Positions 27,521-41,280 of a DNA stretch of 64,000 bases are shown in pieces. Under the pieces are notes generated by a model. The model was not told where the DNA came from, ran no database searches, and saw only the letters and a program-made list of their open reading frames with translations. This DNA is from Dirofilaria immitis (taxonomy: Eukaryota > Nematoda > Chromadorea > Rhabditida > Onchocercidae). Each line of letters starts with the position of its first letter. The stretch's first letter is position 1. The position numbers were made by a program, and so were the translations under genes. Location: assembly GCA_024305405.1 (NCBI GenBank), contig JAKNDB010000085.1:186001-250000 (forward strand), read 5' to 3'.

Positions 27521-30500
27521 TTACATTGCCATTAGATCGTATTGTAATAGTTCGATTATGATCTTCCAGAATTGGCGATTTTTTTCACTTGTTTGTTTTC
27601 GACTCTTATATCGAGCAAGTTGAGCTATACGTCTAGATGTGATTGATTTTATCCATTTTCGGTAATGTTTTCTAGAAGTTTTCACTGAAGATATATCACG
27701 CTTAGCAGATGTGGATAGCATACGGTGTCTTCTACGCCATTTTCCAAGTTCCGTTGATGATGCTGATTGTATTGCTGAGGTTTTCCACTTCTTGTCTCCC
27801 GTATCCTATTTTGATATCGATCATATCACAAGAAAGGATTTTACAATAACTTTGCCTATTTGCTTCCAAAATTAGTATTTATGAGAACAAGATGATTATA
27901 GTGTACGTAATCCTCTCGTACACCATATCATCCTTCTCCGTTCATACTCACGTGAATCATACGTTACTTGAACTATTATTACCTTTTGTCTTTTCTAATT
28001 TATCCAAAAATAATAGAAATGATCGTAAAAAAGAAGGAAGCTATCTAAAAATTAAATACCTTTAAAGTAGGAGCGGAAGCTTGACCTTCACCTCTAGTTA
28101 GGCTGATACTCGTTTCTTCCGTTGTTTCTGTTATCTTCTGAATCGCTTTCTAAATTCAAGAAATGGCTTCTTCTTTTTCTTTTTTAGGAAAAGAATGATT
28201 CAACATTGACTGGATTATTCAATAACTTATCAATTTCCATCCTATCTTTATCTGGATAGATTCATGATTTGAGATAGATTCATGATTAAGAAGGTTAATT
28301 GGGTAGATAAAGGAAGAAGATCAATACTCTTCTTTTGTACTGCCAAAAATCAAAATAAATGTTTTGATAGATCTCTCGATAGCCAAGTTTATGTTATACA
28401 GAAGATTATTTGCCTATAATAGATTGGTAGACTGACTTCATCTATTTCATACTGTTTTGATAATATGCTATCTAGCGAGTTTTCCTCGAGATTGACTGAG
28501 TTTTTCGATGAATCAATCCCTTCCAGTACACTTACGATACGATCTTTTCCCACAGGTAGCTGAAAATATTGCTTATTTTAATTTTTCAAGATATCAATAA
28601 AAATTTATAAAAAGAAGAATAATTGAAACCTGAATTATGACATATCAATTTATCGGTTTTTATCCTATCTAAATGCTCATTCTCCTGATATTCGATTATC
28701 AAATCTTATAACAAATGATTTGGACATATCGTAATGGAATTCATTTAATAATTGACCTGTTTTTTCTAATTTAGAAATTCCTATAGGGCGATTATGACTT
28801 ACTTATTCATATCTTATCATACAATTGATTAGAGTACATTAATATGACTAACTACTTTACACTGATTACAATATCAGTTTTTTTTTTTTTTTTTACACTT
28901 TGAAGCGAAATAAATTTCTCGATGATAAAAGAAGAAGTCAAAATGTAATATATATTTTTTTTTATGAAATTTTTATCAAACATTTATCAGCTTAGAATGA
29001 ACGACAAAAATGAGCCATTCTTTTACTCTTTTTCGAGATTTCTTAGCTCATTTCTTATTAAGAAAGCATCGCTATCTGTGTTTCCTTCTTTTCCAAAAAT
29101 ATAAAATAAGCGATAGATAAGCGATATAAATTTAAAATCGAAAATGTAAGGAGTAATAGGATTAAAGGGGATATATATGTATTCATTAGAAATCATTTCA
29201 TCCGATCATTGATATTAGCGATAAAGGCAAGATTTTGAACCTTTTGTGATTGCAAAATTGTACGGAATCTTTTGACAATTTCGATAAAATCAGGCCTTTC
29301 TATGGCCTTCCGTTTCCAACATTGACGCATAATCTGTAAATTATCCAAGAAATTTGATTAATTGATAAAATTAAAATATATATTGAATGGGTAGATGGAT
29401 CGATAGATGGATTAGATAGATAGATGGATGGATGGATAGATAGATAGATAGGGTAGATGGATGGGTAGATGGATAGTTGGATATATTTGATGAGATATTA
29501 ATTACAGTTCAATTACAGTCCTGAAATTTTAGAATATTAATATAAAGTTTCATCGTAATTCTTATTTCCGCACCCACATTACACGTAAAAAATACTGGGT
29601 GAGGAAGCCATCAGAAACCTTCCCTTTCCTGAAATATGGAAGCCTATAAGAAGCTTATCCTATTTGAAACATGGATTCAAGATATATTAGTTACTTTATT
29701 GAAGATCATTCAAAATTGGATAAAATGAAAAATGCAAAACCTCCTTGATATTCTTATCATCTAATAATGATGGTGTAGCCATGATCCTTCCTTTTCTTAC
29801 AAGTGGTATTATATCTTGGACCATAGCAATATCAGGCCATGGCTCACCACCGCATGAATAGATCTAAAATTATCTTGATCACTATACACATGCTTGTTTC
29901 AAGTAAAAAGAAGTAGGAAAAAGTAAAAAAATTATTCATGATCGTATGCTACTATCGATGTTAAAACTTGAAGTATTACCAAGTTTCAATCGCTTATCAG
30001 TATCTTATCACTTGTCTATATTTCAAATATTCGGTTTAGAATCTATTATCTGTATCATCAACTTTTTTTTCATTTTTTTCAATTTCTTAAATCCTCAAAT
30101 TTAAGAAAATTTGAGATTATGATTAAAGGTCAAAGAGTGTTGAAAAATACGTATTCTCAGTTAGATGCCACTTTATTTTCTTTTTTTTTTCATTGAAATT
30201 TAATTCTGTCAAAAATAGTAATTTTATTTAAATCGACGATAGAATCTGATTACCTCATAAATTAAAACTCCAAACGCATAAACATCGCTTTTTGTTGTAA
30301 ATTTCGGTCTTTTTGATAATGTTTCTGGTGCCATCCATGGTATTGGCCAAGCAATATTTTCATCTTCGTTCGACAATTTGCTGAAGGAGAAATTAAGAAT
30401 ACGCTGATTCAATTGGTTTCTATTAACGATCTTCTAGAAGTATCGTATTTTTATAGATTAATATTGATACATATGTATTCAATATGAATTTTTTTAATAG

Positions 30501-33500
30501 CAATTAATTATTGAAACCATTAAAAAATCAGAATCCCCTTATGATACCTATCATTCTCAATAATAATAAATAATTATTGAAAGCATTAAATGAAAAAAAT
30601 CAGAATCCCCTTATGATACTTATCATTCTCGATTCATTCTCGATAAGATTAATTTGTAATGAAAGAATACTAATTTCTCTTTTGTTGCATTGTTCAATTA
30701 CTAACAAATAATTTGATATGAAATTATTAATTACTTTAAATCTTCCAAACGTTTGCTTAAGCCAAAATCAGATAGTTTTAATAAACCATTTATTCCAATT
30801 AAACAATTTCTTGCAGCAACATCCCTAAAATTTATTGCAATCTTAGAAAGAATGAAATATTTTCATTAATAATTATTAAATTTTATTTCAAATTAAATTT
30901 AAAAATTATTTTATAAATAATTAAATAATTTCAAATTTTATTTCAAATTAAATTTAAAAATTATTTTAGAAATGAATAATTTCTTACCACCTGTGAACAC
31001 ATTTTTTAAGTTGAAGATGTCGTAAAGCTTTCGCTGCTTCAAATAAAAATATATTTCGTTCTTCATTTTTGATTGTTTCCTTATGATTGAGAAGTAAATT
31101 TTTTAATGAACCACCAGGACAATATTCCATTACAACCTGAAATGTAATTTAATGCTTATTAATAATTACATATACATATATGTAAGATATGCAATTATTA
31201 TTAGATGAAAAATGATATTCGTACTTTTAGTATTTAAATTTTAAATTCTGAAATTTTTAATCTGAAATTTTTCTCGACACGAGAGCAGTAAAAAAGGCTT
31301 CTATCATATATCATATATTTGGTATATATCATATATTATATGATACTCTTATCATAATATCATATATTTTGCATTAAGAAAATTTTGAGAGAAAAAAAAT
31401 TAGCATCAAATTGATTTGATAAAAATTAATCCGATAAAAATAAGCCATTGATACAATTATTATTTACCTTAATAGGTGCAAAATTACAAGCTACTCCATA
31501 TATTTTGATGATATTTTCATGCATGAAATCGCAAACTAATCGAGCTTCTGCGATCATTTGCGATTTTGCAAGTTTTATTTTGATAATATCTTTAGCAGAT
31601 CGTTTATTCATGATGCTAAATTTGTCAACGTGCAAGCAACGCTTCACTGCGACATTAATTTCTTCATCTGAAGGACGAATTAAAGAAATTGCTAGAATGA
31701 TTATCTCGATGATTCTAAATTCAACTTACTAAATTTCTACTAAATTTTAAAAAATCAGATTTACCTACTTCTGAGCCTTAATGCTCTAAGAATTAGCTTA
31801 ACAATGATCATTGCTCAACTTTACTTATTTATACTTATATTTTTAGCTGATAATCTTTATGATAATCAAAATACTTTGGTCTATTCCTGATCTATTCTCG
31901 TTTAAGTTTGTCAAGAGTTTAAATGGAATGAAAATATAAATTGATTAAACTATTCATTACAGAGAATATTTTCAACCACTTCTTGAATCTCATACTAATA
32001 AATAGTTATTGTTATCATCAATATCAATGAATTAGCACTATCTATTGATGCTATCCTTCACTAATCAATATTGGTAATCGGTTATTGATGATCAATGAAC
32101 AGGTAACAACAGGTAATGCTTCTCTAATCTTCAATTGTAATTACGTTCAGCATACTGCAAGTTATCATAATTTTTAGATAATACCAACAATATTATGTAT
32201 GGCTTAACATTGTACAGAATTTATGATAAAATCAATTGATACTAATCAATCAATACTAACCTCCAAGTTTCAGCGTTCCTTTAAGTACTTCTGCATAATG
32301 TCCTGCACCTAATTTAATATCTGTTATCTGCAAATTATCATCGTCCAATAGATAATTAGGTCGACTGATAGGACTACGTAGATTCATCTGAAGGATATAA
32401 TTTATGATAATATTAACTTGTGAAGATTGAAAATCAGTACTAGATATTATTACTCATTTTGATTCTCTATGAAAGAGGTTTCTAGTATATATCATGAAGA
32501 ATCGAATCTTTGATCTATAGTTGATGAAATTTATCAATCGTTCGTTCATACGTTCATAGAGCAATTGAATGAAATTAAATTATGGAATTTAAAAATTCTA
32601 TCAATTGAAAGCATTTTCCCATAATTCATTTATAATGCTTCATATCAATAGCATTGCTTCATATCAGTAGCATGATAATTTGCTCATAATTCAATCATAA
32701 TGCTTCATATCAGTAGCATGATAATTTGCTCATAATTCAATCATAATGCTTCATATCAATAGCATGATAATGAAACAGATTTAAGAAGCAAATATAAGCT
32801 TATTTTAATTTTTGCTTAATTATTTTTCAACGGATAAAAAGTAAACAAAACGGAAGCATTTGAAAGATAGAAACTTTTTGACTGAAACTTGATTCGCTGG
32901 ATAAAGTTCAGATATTGATCCATACGTGATCAATTCATCATTTGTATTTGTATTTTTCATATCCACCAATGTCCATCCTATAATTAATTAATCTATAGAA
33001 TTTTCAAAATAACAAATATTTCTTTTATCATGATTATGATTATCAAAAAATTATCCATTCTTCTGATAATTTGATAGATTCACAAATGTGATAATAATTG
33101 TTTGCTTCATAGATAGCATTCTTTTTTTTTTTCGTATCTTATTGCTTAAAATTTTTGATGCATTCTTTTCTGTAATCAAATATCTTCTGTTGCAATGAAT
33201 CCAATATTAAATGCCTATATTCGATCTTCTGATAATATTCATTGATTTATATGATATTAGTTGAACTTTGAACTCTCATCTTATCACTTCCGGTACAACA
33301 ATACCTTTTAGATTTTCATTGTAAACAATCTTTAATTCACGCAAATTTTTTTCATCCACTTTTGTCACGACAAATAATAAACGTTTTGCATTGGTTCCTG
33401 AACAACGAACACACCAGTCGCCCGGTTTTGATAAATGTGATGCAATATGATCTCTAGATAAGATAAATTTTAAAAGATCTATCTTTTGGCTCTAATCAAT

Positions 33501-33786
33501 CAGCCATAAAATTTATTTTAGGCTCTAATCAATTAGCTATAAAATTCATTTTAAGTTTCGATGATAAGATAACAAAATTTAGGCTAATTTTTAGTTAGTG
33601 TATTAAATAAATTACAATAACATAATTTATTACCCTTTTTATAGCCATTATTTTGTATCAAAATTATCAACACGATATTTTTTAGATTACTAATGATTAG
33701 CGATAAATAAGCCTAACGATTATTTACCTTGATAGAAATCCCAAATACCATGGTTGCATCTCTATTCTTTCCATCATAGATAACAT
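27521..33786 (-). CDS. SH2 domain non-receptor tyrosine kinase (SPE-8/Fer-like)
   Basis: Cytoplasmic tyrosine kinase of the compact nematode SH2-kinase group related to Fer/Fes and SPE-8; in worms many of these act in sperm, but that role here is inferred. Thirteen exons: 33786-33728, 33453-33305, 32977-32889, 32387-32261, 31667-31468, 31136-30991, 30824-30735, 30380-30254, 29863-29741, 29333-29241, 28559-28437, 28149-28060 and 27805-27521. All phases agree, giving 566 residues. SH2 is at about 13-98 (WYLGFLSR start, DWCVRCS with the phosphotyrosine-binding Arg). Kinase at about 118-401: glycine loop GAGHYAEV from about 126, VAVK Lys150, HRD 256-258 then VAARN, DFG 276-278, APE 304-306, SDVYAFGV, and a closing CW...RPDF. 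No F-BAR lies upstream. The 165-residue tail is Ser/Thr rich and strongly basic near its end. The activation segment between DFG and APE has no tyrosine. The start could also be the ATG at 33777 or 33774. Confidence 0.94.
29400..29475. repeat. GATA/GATG tetranucleotide microsatellite
   Basis: An impure run of GATA, GATG and GTAGATG units in the intron between kinase exons 9 and 10. Confidence 0.85.
30500..30640. repeat. Tandem duplication in a kinase intron
   Basis: A block containing CAATTAATTATTGAAACCAT and CAGAATCCCCTTATGATAC occurs twice in the intron between exons 7 and 8, with small differences. A second AT-rich duplication lies just upstream at about 30870-30975. Confidence 0.65.
32635..32770. 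repeat. Tandem repeat, about 50 bp x 2.5, in a kinase intron
   Basis: Units containing CATAATGCTTCATATCAGTA and GCATGATAATTTGCT are repeated between kinase exons 3 and 4. Confidence 0.8.
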
Positions 33787-36700
33787 CGAGAGTAGAAGAC
33801 TTTCATAGCAAATAACAACCGATCAATTTATCAATTTTTCTTTTGTACCTTTTAGATTTATGCAAATATAGCAGTATTGTAACTTGTAATGCAAGCAATT
33901 GCGATATATTCAAATACAAAAATATTCTCAGATATGAATACTGTAAGTCATCTCACAAATTATATCATTTGAAAATGAACTTTATTCTATTCTCGTAAAG
34001 TAATAAATATTGGCATAGATAAAGGTGAATGTAATTTATATCATTCATTGGCTTATTGACTGAATTAATCTTTTGTTATATTTTTAAGGTATACTGTAAC
34101 TTAAGGTATACTGTATCAATGATATAATGTTAATTTAGCATGATATTTCAGAATCAAATATTGTTATATGGTAATAGGTTCAATTCATCGATCTCTTCGC
34201 TTAATAAAATCAATCAATAATTCGGATCAAAATCATGGAAAGTAATGATTGTGGAAATTTTGCGACGAATATTCTACCATCATGCATTACATTATAGTGC
34301 ATGCAAAAGCATATATAACATACTTTGATAACAAATTAGTGTAATAATGATAATAATAATTTTGATATGATAATAATAATTTTGCTATCAAAAGATAAGC
34401 AAACTCATCATTGATGTATATGATATGATATATGATGATATATAATCAGTTCGAGCAATAATGAGAATTAACAAAATTCATTATGATATCAAAACGCTGA
34501 TTTATAATGCAACAAATTTAACAATTTTGTTGTACAACATTTATTACAAATTTACTGATAACGATAACTGTAATATCCATCTTGTAGATGAGATTATTTA
34601 ATGAATAAAGTTTCTAATGATTATTTTATTGATTGTTTAATTTAATGATTTTATTGCAAATGTTACATTTATCACAGATTATCATATTTGTCTAATTATC
34701 AATAATCCTATTCATATTCATTTCAGAATCCTCAGCATATTATTATATATGCAAAAATTATCAACAGGTGTATCAAAAATATCAGAAAAATATATCAGGC
34801 TAAGAAAGATAGATAGTAAGAGTTGATAAGCTTGCTGAATATATAAAAGATCTTATTATCAGCATATTAAATTTACTCAAGTTTATATCTGAAAACGGGA
34901 ATGTTGCAGCTGCATCGATAAACTTAGGTAAGCATAACAGTTTAGTATAATATGCATGTAATACAGTGTTACTATTGTCTAACTTGATAAATTACATAAT
35001 CAGCTTATCAGTTATGATCATTTGTTAAACTTGATAATAATTACCATGCTCATCCTAGTAACAATTATTACAAGTATTTATTGCTATATGGAATAAGAAA
35101 TGAAATATGAAAAGATAACAATGCCAGTATTATTAGTTTGCTAAGAAAAAAAAACTCTAGGCTGAAAGAGTTATATTTCACTTGGCTAATATCGTAGAGT
35201 GCCAGAATAAATGGAATTCAGGCTGGAATTAGTATCAATGTATTTCCTATATAATAGTATATTAACAGCTTTACATGATATCTATGATAATGATATCAAT
35301 TTTTATTTCACCTTTATCCTTATCTTGCACACCTTATGTTATTATTTTTTTATAATACCTGTTCTCCACGTTCTATTAATTGTTTTGATAAACTGATAGT
35401 ATAGCATGGTTGTTGCATGAAGAAATTAATACCGTAACTTTTGATTTGAATAATTTTTCCTAATAATTCAGATTGACCTTTAATCATACTCATTTTTACA
35501 TTAGCATTTGGCGCTACCTTCTTTTCGATGATCTCTTATCAATATTATCAGTAGATTTCAAGAAAAAGCAAATAAGAAAGCTTTCTGAAAAAATAACTCT
35601 CTAATTTAGTTTCTTTTAAAGAATGTTACTATTCATACTAAACTATCGAGCAATATTTGATCTCTATTATTTTCAAGTTCAATCAATCAATAGCCATTAG
35701 TAATTGTGAATAGGATCACTATGACCAATGATACTGTATTGTTTATATGACCTATGACCCTTTGCTTTTTACATTGTTCAAGTACTAATTTAAGCTTTTT
35801 CTTTTAATATTAAACAACTTTTGCTGAAATGTTTATGTTTAAATTTCTTCATCAATTGATAGCTAAAAATTCCGCGTGCGCTAATTTCATTTAATCCTAG
35901 AAGCCATGATGCGCTAACTTCATTTAATCCTAGAAGCCATGATGCGCTAATTTCATTTAATCCTAGAAGCCATGATGCGCTAACTTCATTTAATCCTAGA
36001 AGCCATGATGCGCTAATTTCATTTAATCCTAGAAGCCATGATGCGCTAACTTCATTTAATCCTAGAAGCCATGATGCGCTAATTTCATTTAATCCTAGAA
36101 GCCATGATGCGCTAACTTCATTTAATCCTAGAAGCCATGATGCGCTAATTTCATTTAATCCTAGAAATAAGTCTGAATTTATGAATTCAACCTTGTCCTT
36201 ATCTATTTCAATAAGTTAGAGATCAGTAAATCAAATAGAGAAAACAAGTGCAAATGTTAATGTACGTCAAGACTGAATCTTATATTCAGCATCTTCTGAA
36301 AGAATATTATGCCTGAAAAAGGAACACTGAAATAGATTAAACTTCATATAATTCAATCTACCACTCACATACGATTATTCAATGGGCCATATTTTCTAGT
36401 TATGATTGGCCAACAAATGACTTCAATATTCTTCTCTATTAAGATTCTTGACTTCACCAATCACAAGGAGTTGATACTTTCTCAGTTCACTAGAAATTCT
36501 CTTTAGCTATTTTTGATTAATGATAGATTCATCCAACGTCTAGTACTACTGATTGATTATTCATCAGTAATTCAATCAAATGACTCATCAAATTTTGAAC
36601 TTTTCATTCATGGATGCCGATAAACATAAGGAAAATCTGAAGAAATTACAACTAGCTCCATGATTTTGCTATATCATGGAACTATGAATCATCTCTGATT

Positions 36701-37351
36701 TGTTAAATGCAAAATATATTTCAAATATGCCCTACTGATTGACCAACCTTATAGATTTAAGATTATCTGTTAAGTATCGATCATGTTGTAATTTACATTG
36801 TTGCGAGATCCGTACTTGTACCGTACTTTCACAGTTGCGATCGATCAAAGAGAATGCATCGCTCAATTTATATAATCCTAGATTCTCTCTTCAATTTGTT
36901 AGATGATTCTGTCTATTGCAATAGGTTTCATTGTTCACCACAAAACAGCTTATCTATGCTTCTCCAAGTTTGAAGTTTAAAATTAAGAATAAAAAATCAG
37001 TAAGTGACATGACATGCTAACTAATCAATTTAATAATGCACGAGGTAAAATGACAATTATTACAAATAGATTGGCAATTTCTCCCTTTTCATTTATTCTA
37101 TTTGTTCATAGTACAGAACATAATTAATTGATCGTAACAACAGGTTCGATACTCGAATAGTACCATGAATTTCAATGCAAGCCTGGTATCAATCGAATAA
37201 AATCAATATTATCTCCTAATTAGTTATTTCATTATAATCATATGTACCATTAATGAACAACTGAATAGCTTAAACCTTGTTTTGTTTTGATATTTTTTGT
37301 GATCCATTCATTATCATTATAACTTATTCTGAGACATGATAAACAATGAGA
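33787..37351. other. Intergenic, no gene seen
   Basis: This 3.6 kb region lies upstream of the SH2 kinase and downstream of mgme-1. I saw no exon with coding character. Its one clear feature is the 33-bp tandem array at 35877-36168. Confidence 0.6.
35877..36168. repeat. 33-bp tandem array with alternating variants
   Basis: About nine head-to-tail copies of a 33-base unit (GATGCGCTAAYTTCATTTAA then TCCTAGAAGCCAT). Copies are nearly identical, but one position alternates strictly between T and C from copy to copy, so the real amplified unit is a 66-base dimer. The unit is 11 codons and one frame is open through the array, but it has no ATG and no exon context. Confidence 0.95.
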
Positions 37352-40300
37352 TCAATCAACATTTTTTTCATTATCCCATACAAATGAAATTACATTATTT
37401 ACAGTAGAAAATGTTTCCATTTTGGTCCAGAATTGCCAAATACAATCAAGCCATTTATTCCAATAAACCTGAAATAAAACTAATCCACTATAATATTAGT
37501 TAAGATTAGCTAATTTGAACTTCAAATTAATCTCTATCTAAAATTTGCGAACTGTTTACAATACAATATTGACAACTCCATGTTTGTAATATTAATTATT
37601 ATTGCCGCAATGTACAATCAAAATAAAACTATCAATTTTATTGCTGTTAAATGTCTAACTAATTTAAATGATTCGACTTTAATGATAATAGCAATCTCTT
37701 TACTCCCTTATTCGTTGATTTGGTTCTCAAAAAGGATTTTTAAAAGTTTAAATTGTAAACTACATCCATATGCCACTATTATCTGCATCACTTCTATCGT
37801 CAAATATATCTAATCAAATCATCAAAAACATCAAGTCAAATTATTACCAATCATTGAAATGAATATTACAGTAAGATTATGATATCATTAATGTACCATT
37901 TATACACCTAATCATATTGATAATACTACTTAATTAACGATGATGAAAAATAGTCGCAAATATATGCAAACATATCATAAACATACTTCTAAATGAGATG
38001 AATTCATTTCCACAACATCTGCTACTGAACCATTTTCCTTCGCTACAACAATTGCACCATAACGAATCTTAAAATGAAGATGAAAATAAAGAAATTGATT
38101 TTTAGACACTTACGCTCCAGATGACAACAAAAAATTGATGCTTATCATTGTTAACAAGCTTGCAAGTGCTTCAAGATTTTGCCATAGTTTCTTTCTTATA
38201 AATTATATTGCTATGTAAAAGATCTTTTAAATCTTTTGGCAGTGAAAGTGAAATAGAACTAGTTGAATGTGCCAAAATTCTACAGTATCCAAACATTATT
38301 GATTGTAATAAAATTATGATATTTTTGCATATATTAACTGAAAATTTACTTTTATTCTTTGTTTGATGACAAAGGACAAGAGCTGAATCTTATAATTTGT
38401 TAAATATTACAATTTAAAAAATATTTCCAAGAGATACAATTCGGAAACAATATATTCGTTCTTTAAATTAGTCAAGCTCCTGCTAGCAAACGATGATAAC
38501 TTTCTCTTTTACTTTTCATTCAACCGAGAGGACTGCAAGGTTAGCTTCTATCTAATACTCAATTATTCAAGTATCACCTGACTTATTTTTTAAATATTAA
38601 ACTTCGTTTTGCTTTTTAATATGCAATGTTATTACACATTCCAAGGCAACAAAAACTTCATTTTTTTGATGCCAGCGATGATTAAGTAATTAAGAATAGA
38701 TAGTCAATATCACTAAAAATACCTGGACAAATTACAGTAAAATTTTCCATCTCTGCTAGCATATTTCTTTTTCTCAATCTCTATAAAATTATTATTTCAA
38801 CAAAATCAATAAAAGTAATATTAACTTCTGGTAACATTCTGAAATTTGGGTCTGAATTAACAGCACCAACATATGCAGCTAATTGCACAGGGTCGTTGTA
38901 CATTTTTTCAATTTCTCGTGTATCTTTTGATGAATTTGATGAAACTGTTTTCCAGTCTATCAAAAACAGAGCATCTCTAAACATAATAATATATTTAAAT
39001 ATATATTGAAAATAGTTTTAGCTAAGAAAAAGAAAATCTGAGGAAAAAGTTATCAAATAGTTATATATAATTTTATACTAACATTATCTTTCATAAAGAA
39101 AGATTAGGCTGAAACAAACTTGTAGGTCACGGTAGCGTCAAATCGTCCGCTATAGCAAAGACCGTGATGGCTCGTAGGTCTTTCTAGTTCCATGTTTTTG
39201 TTACCAAGCATGCGCAAAACAGGAAGTACACTGCTTAAATAGTTTGCAACACAATCATCGACCTGTGAAAACTTTGATTATTGATTTCAAAAGTTATAAA
39301 TTATATGGTCTAGTACTAGTGAAGCAGAATTATTTGTAATAATCTTACTTCGGAAGTTACTTGCTCAGCAACATCATCAGGAAAACTTCCTCGCATTCGA
39401 AGCTCCTCCAAAATTCTTTGTATGCAACTATGATATTGTGTGCCTGCCTGCATTCGAACTGAAAAAAGTTACACGAAATGAAGAAATGATAAAGATGAAA
39501 AAGAAATGATAAAGATGAAATATAGGATTGTGTGGAAATAAGATCAGTAGCTTAATGAAGTTAAAGATTCTAAAACTTAAATCAGTCTTTGCGAAATACG
39601 CACTATTTTAAAAACAAAGTATAGCGGAAATATTAAATAATTATTAAATAATTCTTAGTGATAGCAAAATATCTGCTCTTTTAAAAATAGATAATAGTTA
39701 CTTGAAAAAGCAGGAACCAACCAATATTAGTGAGAATTTTTACCCAAAACTTCATGTCTAGATAAAATGTTTACTTATTATTAATATTTTTTAAAATCGA
39801 TCACATCTTATACTAATTTCTCCAATCACTTTAAATTGTTAAAATGTTCGAATCAGAAATCAGAAAAATAATATTTTCCGAATAACAACAACATACCTCT
39901 CACATATTTCTTGAAGGCACCTAAACTACCTAATTGCTTGATCATTTTTAATTGCCATTGATACAGTAAATGTTGTGAAGTTGTACATCCTAAAACAGTT
40001 GAAACTGATGGATAGCGACCATTTTCCATATTTGTTATGCTTTCCAAAAATTGACTTGTTTTCTAAAAAATGTATAATAATTTAATTGAAACTATAACAA
40101 AATATAAACTTTTCCATAACTTATTTCAATAATTAAATTAAAAAAATTCGAATGTCCGAAAAGTTATAAAAATAAAAAACAGATAAATTTAATGTTTTAA
40201 GATTTTTAGCATAACTATATTAAAAACTTTTCACGTGAAACAAAAAAAAAAGAGCTTACAAGGTACGACAATTTCCGTTCGGTAGCAATTGACGATGGGT

Positions 40301-40421
40301 GAGAAATAAGAAATTCTTTCTTCGGCAAACATCCAAGAACATCTTTAACAACGCATGGCATGATCGTGGTACCATAATGAACTGTTTTCACACCAACTCC
40401 GGTCATTATACTGTAATGCAT
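37352..40421 (-). CDS. mgme-1: MGME1-like mitochondrial genome maintenance exonuclease
   Basis: PD-(D/E)XK single-strand DNA exonuclease that in animals trims flaps during mitochondrial DNA replication. Seven exons: 40421-40260, 40062-39897, 39458-39349, 39262-39120, 38976-38826, 38067-37987 and 37468-37352. All phases agree, giving 309 residues (human protein 344). Landmarks in order: GRYPSVSTVLG at about 69 (family PSVTxVL block), GTQYHSCIQRIL, HHGLCYSGRFDATV with the catalytic Asp at about 188, LIDWKT with Asp201 and Lys203, YNDPVQLAAYVGAVN, IVVAKENGS, and the C-terminal VYWNKWL. The N-terminal 54 residues are basic and hydrophobic, fitting a mitochondrial targeting segment, although the strict start is not proven (ATG codons at 40421 and residue 6). 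It lies 860 bases downstream of the Gln/Ala-rich gene on the same strand, so a nematode operon is possible but not shown. Confidence 0.93.
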
Positions 40422-41280
40422 TTGCCAGAAAAATAAAAACAAATGTTAAGATCGATGAGAATGACGAGAGTTACTGAATTTACAAAAAAGTAAAATCCAA
40501 ACCTAGCAAAGTTTACGAATAATCCATGAATTTCAAAAAAAAATAGATTTCACCATTTTATTCTATCATTATAATATCGTTCATAATGCTACTAGAAAAG
40601 AATAATAAATCTACTTTATTATTATTGATACGAAATCAAGCATAATTTGTATATTTGTCATCAGATTTAGCATACTTTATTTTTATTATTATTACTGAGA
40701 CGTATTCTTCTAATTCACAAAATTACAATATCTAACAGAATTTATGATGCACTAACTGGAAATAGTTTTCAAAATCTTCACATTTATTATTACAACAAAG
40801 GACTGTAGATTTAGATTGTACTAAAGCAACGGAAATTTCAACGTTTATATAAAATTTGGAAGAGATTTACAATAGCAATAGTTATTAATGCAGAAAATGA
40901 TTTCTAATCAGCACTATAAAAGGAAAAGAAATAGGTACGAGTTATCAACATCTAAACAAAGTCTAGTAAAACTGACAGTTTAATAATTAGTTAATTAAAA
41001 TTCATAATTGAGAAATATCAGACATAGCAAATGCTAAAAATAATTCGATTTCTGATGATAGATCAAACGATTATTGGATATAATAGACGGCCAGCAAGAT
41101 GGCAAAAATTATAAATAATCCAAAAATAACAAAGACTATTCAAAAAAGTATAAAGGACGATAGTAACAATCATTTTTCTGTAATAAACGACACAATCCCA
41201 GTCTAAGCTACCTATCCGACCCGTAAGTCTTAGATTTTTATCACATCGTACTTGAACAAAATTTGATATAATGTTTTAAT
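40422..41280. other. Intergenic, no gene seen
   Basis: Gap between two minus-strand genes. AT-rich, with no exon or clear repeat. It holds the 3' end of the upstream gene and the promoter or trans-splice region of mgme-1. Confidence 0.55.

Noticed and set aside
35877..36168. CRISPR-like array
   Set aside because: The units are directly adjacent with no spacers and the DNA is animal; it is a tandem repeat.
35877..36168. An 11-residue protein repeat encoded by the array
   Set aside because: The open frame has no ATG, no splice context and no neighbouring coding sequence.
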